DNA of 23,929 bases from a virus, in the IMG/VR virus record IMGVR_UViG_3300031951_001192, positions 1 through 23,929 of that record. One strand, 5' to 3'. Position 1 is the stretch's first letter. Every line of letters starts with the position of its first letter. The translations under genes were made by a program, and so were the position numbers. The notes beneath the pieces were generated by a model. That model was not told where the DNA came from. It searched no databases and saw nothing but the letters and a program-made list of their open reading frames with translations. This document shows positions 12,785 through 20,509 of the stretch, piece by piece.

Positions 12785-12887
12785 AAAACTCCTACAGAAT
12801 CAACGACTTAACCCTGTGTAGTGATACTGCACATCAACTGCACAAACTACACACTACGAATTGCTAGTACACATGACCAGCATCTTG

Positions 12888-12908
12888 CCGATAACACCGT
12901 GTTATCGG
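12888..12908. promoter_or_regulatory. Inverted repeat, operator-like (CCGATAACAC / GTGTTATCGG)
   Basis: Perfect 10-base arms around a single C. It is the clearest near match to the palindrome at 13836-13857, and the two bracket the isolated gene at 13039-13803 and its terminator. Confidence 0.6.
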
Positions 12909-12986
12909 TTGATCCAAAACTTGTCGGCGCTTGTCGCATTTGTCGCGCGCCTGTCGCCATGATAGTTCGCGCTGCGCAAACGCCGC

Positions 12987-13025
12987 GCAAACAAAAACCC
13001 CCCTGCACCTCGCGGTGCAGGGGGG
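12987..13025 (-). terminator. Strong intrinsic terminator of the 13039-13803 gene
   Basis: On the - strand CCCCCCTGCACC, loop GCGA, GGTGCAGGGGGG (13025 down to 12998) is followed by TTTTTGTTTG. The 12-pair, G+C-rich stem and uninterrupted T-run make a textbook terminator. It lies 13 bases after the stop of the gene, so this gene is transcribed as a separate unit. Confidence 0.9.
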
Positions 13026-13038
13026 CGACCTCACTAGG

Positions 13039-13803
13039 TCAGGCGGCGATACCCGTCGGACGGCCCATCGGCGTGAGCGTATCCGCGCCGTGGCTCGGCC
13101 CGGTTGCCGTACCTTCCACGATGGAAGGTTTCACGACGAGCGCGGCTAGCGCGGCCTCAAGGTGGGGATACGCTGCCGCCCCCGCCCCGGCCTTTTGCAG
13201 CCGCGTCAGCACCTTTGCCACGGCCTCGGTTGCCTTGTGGACGGCATCCGCTTTCCCGGCCTCGGCACGTTGTGCGACCGTCATCCCGGCCACCTCGGCC
13301 TTGGCCTTGGCCTCGGCCTCGGCGTCTGCCTTGGCCTTGGCCTCGGCCTTGGCGCGTACCTCAGGCAAGTACTCCTTCAGGCGCGATACCATCGTATTCG
13401 CCGTAGTGCGTACCGTCTGATAGGCATCCCGTAGCGCGGCCCGTTCGGCCTTGAACGCCGCGACTGCCTCGGCCTCATCCTCCCCCTCGGCCTTGGCGCG
13501 GGCGCGTGCCTTGGCTACCTCCATAGCCTCGTCGTCGCTGTTGGCCTTGGGCAATTCCGACCCCTTGCGCCAGACGCTAGGCGCGTCTGGCACCTCGGAG
13601 ATACGCAGGGCCGGGATTACCAGTTCGGCCCGAATAGCCTCCTTCGCCTCGCTGAACGCGGCGAGAGAAGCGATACCGTCAGCGGCGAGGGCCTCGGCGG
13701 CCTTGACCCATCGCCCGGTCACCTCGGCCTCGGCCTTGGCTACCGTGTCGGCCCCGGTCAGGGCCTCGCGCACAGCGGCGCGTGTGGAATCATTGAAACG
13801 CAT
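13039..13803 (-). CDS. Ala/Glu/Lys-rich helical protein, isolated early gene, 254 aa
   Basis: Not recognised. It starts MRFNDSTRAAVREALTGADT at an ATG with GAGAGGA upstream. Residues 90-180 are a low-complexity run of Ala, Glu and Lys (KAEAKAKADAEAEAKAKAEV) that will form a long helix or coiled coil; the ends are more varied. The DNA there is a near-repeat of CCTTGG/CCTCGG units. The gene stands alone between a perfect palindrome upstream and a strong terminator downstream, unlike all other leftward genes, so it is separately controlled. A structural role, or DNA or protein binding through the helix, are all possible. Confidence 0.75.
   Translation of the reverse strand: MRFNDSTRAAVREALTGADTVAKAEAEVTGRWVKAAEALAADGIASLAAFSEAKEAIRAELVIPALRISEVPDAPSVWRKGSELPKANSDDEAMEVAKARARAKAEGEDEAEAVAAFKAERAALRDAYQTVRTTANTMVSRLKEYLPEVRAKAEAKAKADAEAEAKAKAEVAGMTVAQRAEAGKADAVHKATEAVAKVLTRLQKAGAGAAAYPHLEAALAALVVKPSIVEGTATGPSHGADTLTPMGRPTGIAA
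13293..13355 (-). repeat. Hexamer-like repeat inside the Ala/Glu/Lys gene
   Basis: Tandem imperfect CCTTGG/CCTCGG units (on the + strand) encode alternating Lys-Ala and Glu-Ala. The length of such tracts often varies between related phages through slippage or recombination. Confidence 0.6.
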
Positions 13804-13835
13804 AGACTGGTTCCTCTCGGTTGTGCCTCGGCCTC

Positions 13836-13857
13836 ACCGATAACACGTGTTATCGGT
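13836..13857. promoter_or_regulatory. Perfect 22-base palindrome, operator-like
   Basis: Arms ACCGATAACAC and GTGTTATCGGT meet with no spacer. It lies 33 bases before the start of the gene at 13803 and overlaps a possible -10 element, as expected for a repressor site. It is the most symmetric member of the dyad family. Confidence 0.7.
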
Positions 13858-13879
13858 TAGCCTCGGCGTGGATTGACAA
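13849..13879 (-). promoter_or_regulatory. Possible promoter for the 13039-13803 gene
   Basis: On the - strand TTGTCA (13879-13874, one mismatch from TTGACA) and GATAAC (13854-13849, two mismatches from TATAAT) are separated by 19 bases, longer than the usual 17. The -10 lies inside the palindrome, so binding there would block it. Suggestive only. Confidence 0.3.
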
Positions 13880-14347
13880 GCAGCACGGGAAGCCGCGAGG
13901 GACTACCCTACTAATAGTAGACCATAAACAAGTGTCAGATGCAAGCACTTTCGACATCGACCGGGGCGACCCCCACCGCACCCCGGCCCCCCGCGTGGAG
14001 TTTGGAGTCCCAGCGTGTGTCGGCTACTCTATGATCTGCACATCCCATCATCACTTTTAAATCCAATCACGTATTCACAAATTTTCCTAAGTTGACCCCC
14101 ACCCCCCTGTATATAAAAACACCCCCGGTTGTCTTGTTGGGTCCCTCCAAATGGGGTATACCTACATACGGTGTCTGGCAGGGTGCGCCTGCAGCGTCTG
14201 GATAGCCCGTTGCTGGTTTCGGGAATGGAAGTCCAGTGGACAAGGTCGAAATGAATCTCCTCCTCTTTCCTCGACCCACGTGATCCCCGGCAGGTAGGGC
14301 CTGCACACCATTTACATTTCAAGTACTTATTGATACATTCCGGCCCC
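13858..14347. other. Region between the isolated gene and the late genes
   Basis: No convincing gene. It contains a 13-base palindrome at 13908-13920 (CTACTA, A, TAGTAG), a TTGACA on the + strand at 13873 without a good -10, C-rich runs near 14093-14108 next to TATATAAAA, and open frames without ribosome binding sites (for example a 49-codon - strand frame starting with ATG near 14315, beginning MVCRPYLPGITWVEERGG). The promoter for the late (+) genes should lie here, but its form is not obvious; it may need a phage factor. Confidence 0.5.
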
Positions 14348-14926
14348 ATGCCGGTTGTAGCCACGCCAGAGTTGGGGATCCCGTTCCCCTTCGATACAAC
14401 TCCGGAAGAACTTCAGGACTTCCGTGCAAAAGCGCGGGCGATGCTTGCTACCCTGAATGAACTTGAGTCGCAGGGCGTCAAGGTCGATGTGTCGGACGAA
14501 GACCGCAAGGTTTCTCATGAGATCTTGGCGTCCGAAGAGATGCCGCAACCCAAAGACCTCACTCCGGGGACCATAAAGCACCTCAACACCATCCTTTCTG
14601 AGTACGACAGAGAGGTCTTTGACGTACATCGTCGCCTTCGTGCTTATGTCACCAACAAGTTGATCCTCGATTCTTCAGACCCAGACCCCAAGACACGCCT
14701 CAAGGCTCTTGAACTTCTTGGTAAGGTGTCCGGTGTGGGACTCTTCTCCGACCGTGTAGATATCAACGTCACACATCGCACCGTGAAAGACATCGAAACG
14801 GAACTGCGCAAGACGTTGGAACTGTACGATGTCGAGTACAGCGTCGTACCTGCTACAAAATCCGTCAGCCTTGCTGATATCGACCTCGATTCCGAGTTAG
14901 GTAATGGACGCAACACTGCTTCGTGA
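14348..14926 (+). CDS. Probable terminase small subunit, 192 aa
   Basis: Lies directly upstream of the large terminase and overlaps it by 23 bases, the usual place of the small subunit, which recognises phage DNA and hands it to the motor. Residues 8-90 are helical and acidic, followed by NKLILDSSDPDPKTRLKALE, a helix resembling the multimerising part of such proteins. No clear HTH is visible. The start (MPVVATPELGIPF) has no ribosome binding site and sits in a small hairpin (CCGGC at 14340, GCCGG at 14350); TTG 14330 is an alternative. Assigned mainly by context. Confidence 0.6.
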   Translation: MPVVATPELGIPFPFDTTPEELQDFRAKARAMLATLNELESQGVKVDVSDEDRKVSHEILASEEMPQPKDLTPGTIKHLNTILSEYDREVFDVHRRLRAYVTNKLILDSSDPDPKTRLKALELLGKVSGVGLFSDRVDINVTHRTVKDIETELRKTLELYDVEYSVVPATKSVSLADIDLDSELGNGRNTAS

Positions 14927-16421
14927 AGTCGAGACGCGGCTTCCGAACCTGCCGCCAGAGGCGCAGCAGAAGGTCGGGCAGTTGCTGGCTGAAGCGCGCA
15001 AGGTTGGATCCCGTGAAAAAGCCAAAAGCGAGTTCATGGCATACGTAAAATACGTATGGCCGGGGTTCATCCACGGAAAACATCACGAAAAGATGGCCGA
15101 AGCCTTCCAAAAAGTGGCGGAAGGTAAGGTAAAGCGGCTCATCATCAACATGCCACCGCGTCATACCAAGTCAGAATTCGCTTCTTACCTCCTTCCAAGT
15201 TGGTTTTTAGGGCGTTTTCCGGGCAAAAAGATCATCCAAACCTCTCATACAGCCGAGTTGGCGGTGGGGTTTGGTCGAAAAGTGCGTAACTTGGTCGATT
15301 CCGACCGTTACAAGGACATCTTTCCCCAAGTAGCCCTTCAAGCGGACTCAAAAGCAGCCGGAAGATGGGCTACCAACTATGCAGGCGAGTACTTCGCCAT
15401 CGGTGTGGGCGGTGCTGTGACCGGTAAGGGCGCGGATCTGCTCATCATCGATGACCCGCACTCGGAACAGGAGGCTACGCTGGCCGAAACCAACCCGGAG
15501 GTCTACGACAAGACCTACGAATGGTACACATCAGGCCCTCGTCAGCGTCTTCAGCCGGGAGGAGCCATCGTCATCGTCATGACCCGGTGGTCCAAGAAGG
15601 ATCTGACCGGTCAAGTGGTCAAAGCAGCGGCGCAACGGGATGGTGAAGAGTGGGAAGTCATCGAGTTTCCCGCTATTTTGCCGTCTGGCAAGGCACTTTG
15701 GCCCGAGTTCTGGAAACTGCAGGAGTTGGAAGCCCTTCGACAGGAACTCCCTGTCGGAAAGTGGATGGCCCAGTACCAGCAGCAACCAACTTCGGATGTT
15801 TCAGCCATCATCAAACGGGAATGGTGGCGAGTTTGGGAAAAAGACGGCCCACCGTTCTGCGAATACATCATCCAGTCGTGGGATACGGCGTTTCTTAAGA
15901 CGGAACGGGCCGACTATTCAGCCTGCACAACGTGGGGCATCTTTACCCAACCCGATGAAACCGGGAAAGAGCAGTCAAACATCATACTTTTAAATGCTTT
16001 CAAGAAACGTATGGAGTTTCCTGAACTGAAGCAGGAGGCGTTCAACGAGTACAAGTACTGGGAGCCAGACAGCCTCATAGTGGAGGCCAAAGCGGCGGGC
16101 AGTCCGCTGATATTTGAACTCAGGGCGATGGGTATCCCGGTTCAGGAGTTCACGCCTAGCAAAGGCAACGACAAGATCGCCCGCCTGAACGCTGTTGCAG
16201 ACATCTTCGCTTCAGGTCGGGTATGGGTCCCTGAGACCCGTTGGGCGGAGGAACTGGTCGAGGAAGTGGCAAGTTTTCCCTCCGGTGAGCATGATGACTT
16301 GGTAGACTCCATGACGCAGGCTCTTTTACGGTACCGCAAAGGCGGGTTCATCAGACTTGCATCGGACGAGCCAGAACCGACGAAGTGGTTCAAGAGTCAC
16401 AGGCGCGAAGGGTACTACTAG
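14904..16421 (+). CDS. terL: Terminase large subunit (ATPase and nuclease), 505 aa
   Basis: The N-terminal ATPase has a modified Walker A (PPRHTKS, 84-90), Walker B LLIIDD (179-184) and the coupling segment MTRW (226-229). The C-terminal nuclease shows Asp327 in SWDTAF, Glu394 in VEAKAAGS and Asp464/465 and Asp468 in GEHDDLVDS, the metal-binding residues of the RNase H-like fold. This is the motor that packages DNA into the procapsid through the portal and cuts it at the end of a cycle. Its length is ordinary for the family; the MPPRHTKS form is typical of many phage terminases. Intact, followed by the portal gene after ten bases. Confidence 0.95.
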   Translation: MDATLLREVETRLPNLPPEAQQKVGQLLAEARKVGSREKAKSEFMAYVKYVWPGFIHGKHHEKMAEAFQKVAEGKVKRLIINMPPRHTKSEFASYLLPSWFLGRFPGKKIIQTSHTAELAVGFGRKVRNLVDSDRYKDIFPQVALQADSKAAGRWATNYAGEYFAIGVGGAVTGKGADLLIIDDPHSEQEATLAETNPEVYDKTYEWYTSGPRQRLQPGGAIVIVMTRWSKKDLTGQVVKAAAQRDGEEWEVIEFPAILPSGKALWPEFWKLQELEALRQELPVGKWMAQYQQQPTSDVSAIIKREWWRVWEKDGPPFCEYIIQSWDTAFLKTERADYSACTTWGIFTQPDETGKEQSNIILLNAFKKRMEFPELKQEAFNEYKYWEPDSLIVEAKAAGSPLIFELRAMGIPVQEFTPSKGNDKIARLNAVADIFASGRVWVPETRWAEELVEEVASFPSGEHDDLVDSMTQALLRYRKGGFIRLASDEPEPTKWFKSHRREGYY

Positions 16422-16431
16422 GAGAATCTAG

Positions 16432-18972
16432 ATGGCTGTCGATAAATCCCTCTACGAAGCCCCGGTTGGTCTTGGCTCACTATCTGATGAGCCAGCCCTT
16501 GAGATCACGATTGAGGATCCGGAAGCGGTGTCCATCGGTATGGACGGAGCCGTCATCGACCTCATCAAGTCGGAGCCGCGTGCGGACAAGTTCGACGCCA
16601 ACCTCGCGGATTACATGGACGAGGGCGAGTTGGCGAAGATGGCCTCCGAACTCATCCGCGACTACGAGACCGACTGTTCCGACCGCAAGGAGTGGCTCGA
16701 CACCTATACGAAGGGTCTCAAGATCCTCGGCCTCAAGTATGACGACCGGACCGAGCCGTGGCCGGGTGCGTGTGGCGTGACCCACCCGCTCCTCATGGAG
16801 AGCGCGGTCAAGTTCCAGTCCGAGACCATCATGGAGACCTTCCCTGCGGCGGGTCCCGTCAAGACCAAGATCGTCGGTAAGGAGACTACCGAGAAGAAGG
16901 AAGCCGCCATCCGTGTCGCGGATGACATGAATTACCAGTTGACCGAGGTCATGAAGGAGTACCGCCCGGAACACGAGCGGATGCTGCTCAGTCTCGCCTT
17001 GGCGGGCAACGCCTTCAAGAAGGTCTACTTTGATCCTTCGCTCGACAGGCAGTCGGCGGTCTATGTCCCGGCAGAGGACATCGTCGTGCCATATGGTGCG
17101 TCCAACATCGAAACAGCGGAGCGCGTCACGCACCGGATGCGCAAGACCAAGAACGATCTGCTGAAACTTCAGCACGCAGGGTTCTACCGCGACATCGACC
17201 TGCCGGATCCCATCCCACAGATGGACGAGGTCGAGAAGCAGAAAGCGACCGACCAAGGCTTCTCAGCGACAGCGGACAACCGCTACCTCCTGCTGGAGAT
17301 GCACGTCAACATCGACCTGCCGGGTTACCCGGATGTGGACGACGACAACAACGAGACCGGGATCGCGCTGCCGTACGTGGTCACCATCGAGAAGGGCACC
17401 GGGACGGTGCTGGCGATACGACGGAATTGGCGCGAAGATGACGACCTCAAGCAGAAGCGACAGCACTTCGTCCACTATGGATACGTCCCCGGCTTCGGCT
17501 TCTACTACTTCGGACTTATCCACCTCATCGGCGGGCATTCCAAGACCGCTACTTCTCTCCTGCGCCAACTTGTCGATGCGGGAACTCTCAGCAATCTTCC
17601 GGGTGGCTTCAAAACTCGCGGCTTGCGTATCAAGGGAGACAACACGCCCGTCCCCCCCGGAGAGTACATAGACGTAGACGTCGCCTCGGGCACCATCCGC
17701 GACAACATCATGCCGCTCCCGTACAAGGAGCCGAGCCAGACCCTCTCCCTCCTGATGGACAAGGTCATCGAGGACGGTCGCCGCTTCGCTGCGGTGTCAG
17801 ACCTGAAGGTCTCCGATATGTCCTCGCAGGCCCCGGTCGGTACGACGCTTGCCATCCTTGAGCGTGTCCTCAAGGTCATGACGGCGGTGCAGGCCCGTAT
17901 CTACTACACGATGAAGCAGGAGTTCAAACTCCTCGCGGGCATCATCCGTGACAACACCCCGGACGAGTACTCGTACGAGCCGGAGGTCGGCAAGCCGAGC
18001 GCCAAGAAGTCCGACTACGACAGCGTCGATGTCATCCCGGTGTCGGATCCGAACGCTGCGACCATGTCGCAGAAGATCGTGCAGTATCAGGCCGTGCTGC
18101 AACTTTCGCAGACCGCACCGAACATCTATGACCTGCCCCACCTGCACAGGCAGATGATCGAGACGCTGGGCGTCAAGAACGCTGAGAAGATCATCCCGCT
18201 TCCCTCGGATGCCAAGCCGCGTGATCCCATCACCGAGAACATGGACCTGATGACGGGCAAGCCGACCAAGGTCTTCATGTATCAGGACCACGAGGCTCAC
18301 ATCCAAGTCCACATGGCGCTGATGCAGGACCCGAAGATCGCTGGAATGATCGGGCAGAGTCCGCAGGCGCAAGCGATGCAGGCGGCTATCCAAGCGCACG
18401 TTATGGAGCATATGGCGTATCAGTACCGCCGCGAGATTGAGAAGCAATTGGGTACAGCCCTGCCCCCCTTGCCGCAGGACGACAGCGACGAGTACAACCT
18501 GCCGCCTGAGTTTGAGGCCCAGTTGTCGCAACTTGCTGCGATGGCCGCAGCCCGCGTCCTCCAGAAGGATCAGGCCGAAGCGCAGATGCAGCAGGCGCAG
18601 CAGCAGCAGCAGGATCCGCTCATCCAGATGCAGCAGATGGACCTCCAGATCAAGCAACTTGTGGCGCAGACGAAGGCGCAGCAGGCTCAGATCGACGGTC
18701 AGATCAAGATGATGGAGCAGCAGCGCAAGCAGCAGAAGGACATCATGGACGCCGCTGCCAAGGCAGATGAACTCGACCTGCGTCGTTCGGAGATCTCTGG
18801 GCAGCAGCAGTTGGAAGGCGCAAAACTTGGTGTAAACATCGAGGAGCATAAGGCCGAGCAGAGACGTGAAGGGGTACGCCTCGGCGTCGAGATCGGCAAA
18901 GCGAAAGAAGCCGCTGAGATCCAGCGCGAATCCGCCCGTAATCGGGCGCAACCCAAGAAAGGTGAAGAATGA
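16432..18972 (+). CDS. Portal protein with a long Gln-rich C-terminal helix, 846 aa
   Basis: Follows terL with AGGAG before its ATG. Residues about 60-650 match the P22-like portal layout: an acidic N-terminus, KILGLKYDDRTEPWPGACGV, ERVTHRMRKT, LIHLIGGHSKTATSLLRQLV and later the stem helices. Residues about 713-765 are a long Gln/Lys-rich helix (QMQQAQQQQQDPLIQMQQ), extended by charged helix to the end, as in portals with a C-terminal barrel that reaches into the capsid. The portal is a dodecamer at one vertex where DNA enters and the tail attaches. Large for the family (P22: 725 aa), probably owing to this tail. Confidence 0.9.
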   Translation: MAVDKSLYEAPVGLGSLSDEPALEITIEDPEAVSIGMDGAVIDLIKSEPRADKFDANLADYMDEGELAKMASELIRDYETDCSDRKEWLDTYTKGLKILGLKYDDRTEPWPGACGVTHPLLMESAVKFQSETIMETFPAAGPVKTKIVGKETTEKKEAAIRVADDMNYQLTEVMKEYRPEHERMLLSLALAGNAFKKVYFDPSLDRQSAVYVPAEDIVVPYGASNIETAERVTHRMRKTKNDLLKLQHAGFYRDIDLPDPIPQMDEVEKQKATDQGFSATADNRYLLLEMHVNIDLPGYPDVDDDNNETGIALPYVVTIEKGTGTVLAIRRNWREDDDLKQKRQHFVHYGYVPGFGFYYFGLIHLIGGHSKTATSLLRQLVDAGTLSNLPGGFKTRGLRIKGDNTPVPPGEYIDVDVASGTIRDNIMPLPYKEPSQTLSLLMDKVIEDGRRFAAVSDLKVSDMSSQAPVGTTLAILERVLKVMTAVQARIYYTMKQEFKLLAGIIRDNTPDEYSYEPEVGKPSAKKSDYDSVDVIPVSDPNAATMSQKIVQYQAVLQLSQTAPNIYDLPHLHRQMIETLGVKNAEKIIPLPSDAKPRDPITENMDLMTGKPTKVFMYQDHEAHIQVHMALMQDPKIAGMIGQSPQAQAMQAAIQAHVMEHMAYQYRREIEKQLGTALPPLPQDDSDEYNLPPEFEAQLSQLAAMAAARVLQKDQAEAQMQQAQQQQQDPLIQMQQMDLQIKQLVAQTKAQQAQIDGQIKMMEQQRKQQKDIMDAAAKADELDLRRSEISGQQQLEGAKLGVNIEEHKAEQRREGVRLGVEIGKAKEAAEIQRESARNRAQPKKGEE

Positions 18973-19163
18973 GTTATTCCAACGCTCTGGAGTACTTGGT
19001 CAGCAAGTACGAGGAAGAGCGCACGTTGATCATCGAGGCTTTGGTCCAAGGCAAGTTGGACGAGGCCGAGTACAAACGTCTTTGCGGGGCGTTACAGGGT
19101 CTTGAACTCGCAAAGAACCATGTGAAAGACCTTGCAAAACGCTTGGAGCGCGAAGATGAGTAA
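18969..19163 (+). CDS. Small helical protein, 64 aa
   Basis: Its ATG overlaps the portal stop as ATGA, so it is translated with the portal. The product (MSYSNALEYLVSKYEEERTL) is wholly helical and ends HVKDLAKRLEREDE. A small gene at this position, between portal and scaffold, is common in related phages, but its role is unknown; a portal or assembly accessory is plausible. The stop codon overlaps the start of the next gene. Confidence 0.75.
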   Translation: MSYSNALEYLVSKYEEERTLIIEALVQGKLDEAEYKRLCGALQGLELAKNHVKDLAKRLEREDE

Positions 19164-19533
19164 TATCGATGTAGAGAAGACGCAGGCAGAGGCGGCGAAA
19201 GCCAAACTCCTGCCAGAGCCGAAGGGGTACCACATCTTGTGTGCGGTACCTCATGTCGAGGAAGAGTACGAAAGCGGCCTCATCAAGGCTGAGGACACCA
19301 AGAAGGTCGAGGAGCAGACGACTGTCGTCCTGTTCGTCGTCAAGATGGGAAACCTCTGCTACAAGGATGAGTCCCGCTTTCCGACCGGACCGTGGTGTAA
19401 GGAAGGCGATTTTGTCCTTACCCGTCCGTACGCAGGTACCCGCGTGGTCATCCACGGTCGGGAGTTCCGCATCATCACCGATGACAGGGTTGAAGCCGTT
19501 GTTGATGACCCCCGTGGCATCCGCCGCGCATAA
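19156..19533 (+). CDS. GroES-like co-chaperonin, 125 aa
   Basis: ATG 19156 has GGAG seven bases before it and overlaps the previous gene by eight bases; I reject the longer frame from 19132. The pattern PKGYHILCAVP, a flexible acidic stretch (34-50), then KMGNLCYK, FPTGPWCKEGDFVLTR, YAGTRVVIHGREFRIITDDR fits the GroES-like beta barrel, with the flexible stretch matching the mobile loop that docks on GroEL. Phage versions (T4 gp31 is the classical one) help host GroEL fold the major capsid protein. Position in the capsid cluster supports that role. Lacks the very conserved GroES loop residues. Confidence 0.7.
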   Translation: MSNIDVEKTQAEAAKAKLLPEPKGYHILCAVPHVEEEYESGLIKAEDTKKVEEQTTVVLFVVKMGNLCYKDESRFPTGPWCKEGDFVLTRPYAGTRVVIHGREFRIITDDRVEAVVDDPRGIRRA

Positions 19534-19543
19534 GGAGTAGACC

Positions 19544-20509
19544 ATGCAGCAGGAAGAGTTTAAGTTCCCGGACGAGATCGAAAATACCAATAAGAATCAG
19601 GCAGATACGCCTGAATTGGAGATCAAGATCGAAGACGATACTCCGCCAGAGGACCGTGGCCGTAAGCCGCTCCCGAAGGAGATCGTGGACGAACTGGATA
19701 AGGATGACCTTGAGGAGTACTCCGAGAAGGTCAAGAAGCGCCTCGGCCAGATGAAGAAGGTCTGGCACGACGAGCGCCGTGAAAAGGAGCGCGTTGCCCG
19801 CGAGAAGGACGAGGCCCTCCGATTTGCCCAGACCCAGTTTGAAGAGAACCGCCGTCTCAAGCAGCGCCTTGGGGTGGGCGAAAGGGCCTACATCCAAGAG
19901 GTCACCAAGGCGGCTACCGGGGAACTTGCCACGGCCAAGGAGCGCCTGAAGCAGGCTTACGAGTCGGGTGACGGGGAAAAGATCGCGGAGGCTCAGGAAG
20001 CCCTGACCGACGCCAAACTGAAATTGAAGGATTACGAACGCTTCCGACCCTCTTTACAGGAGTCGGAAGAAGGAGTACAACAGTCTCAACAGGTGACGGC
20101 ACCGCCACAGGCCGCTCCAGCCGCTGACCCAAAAGCAGAGGCTTGGAAGGCAAAGAACTCGTGGTTTGGTGAAGACGAGGAGATGACCGCCCTCGCACTC
20201 GGCCTGCACGAAAAACTGGTCCGATCTGGAATCGATCCGCGTAGTGACGATTACTACAAAGAGATCGACAGGACGATGCGTAGGCGATTCCCTGAAAATT
20301 TTGAGGGTAATGCCGAGCAAACGATGGAAAGGGACGAGAAGCCTTCTCCACGCACAAAGCCAGCCAATGTAGTGGCTCCGGTAACGCGGGGATCCGCGCC
20401 GCGTCAGGTCCGCCTGACTCCGACTCAAGTTGCACTTGCCAAGAGACTTGGCTTGAGCAATGAACAGTACGCAAAAGAACTTTTCAAACTGGAGAATTTC
20501 AATGGCTGA
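19544..20509 (+). CDS. Scaffolding (capsid assembly) protein, 321 aa
   Basis: A highly charged, helical protein upstream of the capsid gene, as expected of the scaffold that shapes the procapsid and is then removed. Residues 1-60 are acidic and disordered; 60-170 are a long coiled coil (EYSEKVKKRLGQMKKVWHDE, REKERVAREKDEALRFAQTQ); 180-205 are Pro/Ala/Gln-rich; the C-terminus has basic and hydrophobic parts (RQVRLTPTQVALAKRLG) like the capsid-binding end of other scaffolds. AAGGAG precedes the ATG. Confidence 0.8.
   Translation: MQQEEFKFPDEIENTNKNQADTPELEIKIEDDTPPEDRGRKPLPKEIVDELDKDDLEEYSEKVKKRLGQMKKVWHDERREKERVAREKDEALRFAQTQFEENRRLKQRLGVGERAYIQEVTKAATGELATAKERLKQAYESGDGEKIAEAQEALTDAKLKLKDYERFRPSLQESEEGVQQSQQVTAPPQAAPAADPKAEAWKAKNSWFGEDEEMTALALGLHEKLVRSGIDPRSDDYYKEIDRTMRRRFPENFEGNAEQTMERDEKPSPRTKPANVVAPVTRGSAPRQVRLTPTQVALAKRLGLSNEQYAKELFKLENFNG

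Larger units (their letters stand above)
12345..12887. other. A+T-rich non-coding control region
   Basis: No convincing gene. It holds the dyad at 12381-12400, an 8-base inverted repeat with arms at 12576-12583 and 12608-12615 around a central ATCATGAT, a hairpin TGGGG / CCCCA near 12643-12662, the A+T-rich dyad at 12736-12784, and six TGTGCA/TGCACA hexamers at about 12431, 12556, 12565, 12761, 12828 and 12839. The leftward promoter must lie here or just above, but no clean -35/-10 pair stands out. An origin of replication is possible. Confidence 0.55.

Noticed and set aside
12821-13420. 199-codon + strand frame over the control region and isolated gene
   Set aside because: Antisense to the 13039-13803 gene, with a product dominated by complementary low-complexity codons, no start signal and a strong terminator inside it.
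14151-14297. 48-codon + strand frame upstream of the small terminase
   Set aside because: No ribosome binding site and an improbable composition; not supported as a gene.
13000-14350. Possible tRNA genes in the control region
   Set aside because: I looked for cloverleaf arms and a T-loop motif and saw none.
14029-14364. 111-codon - strand frame with several Cys before the late genes (possible HNH endonuclease)
   Set aside because: No conserved HNH residues, no ribosome binding site, and it reads over the terminase start; the Cys pattern alone is not enough.
17797-18951. 384-codon - strand frame opposite the portal gene
   Set aside because: Leu/Arg-rich shadow of the Gln- and Lys-rich portal codons; the portal has the clear start signal and motif support.
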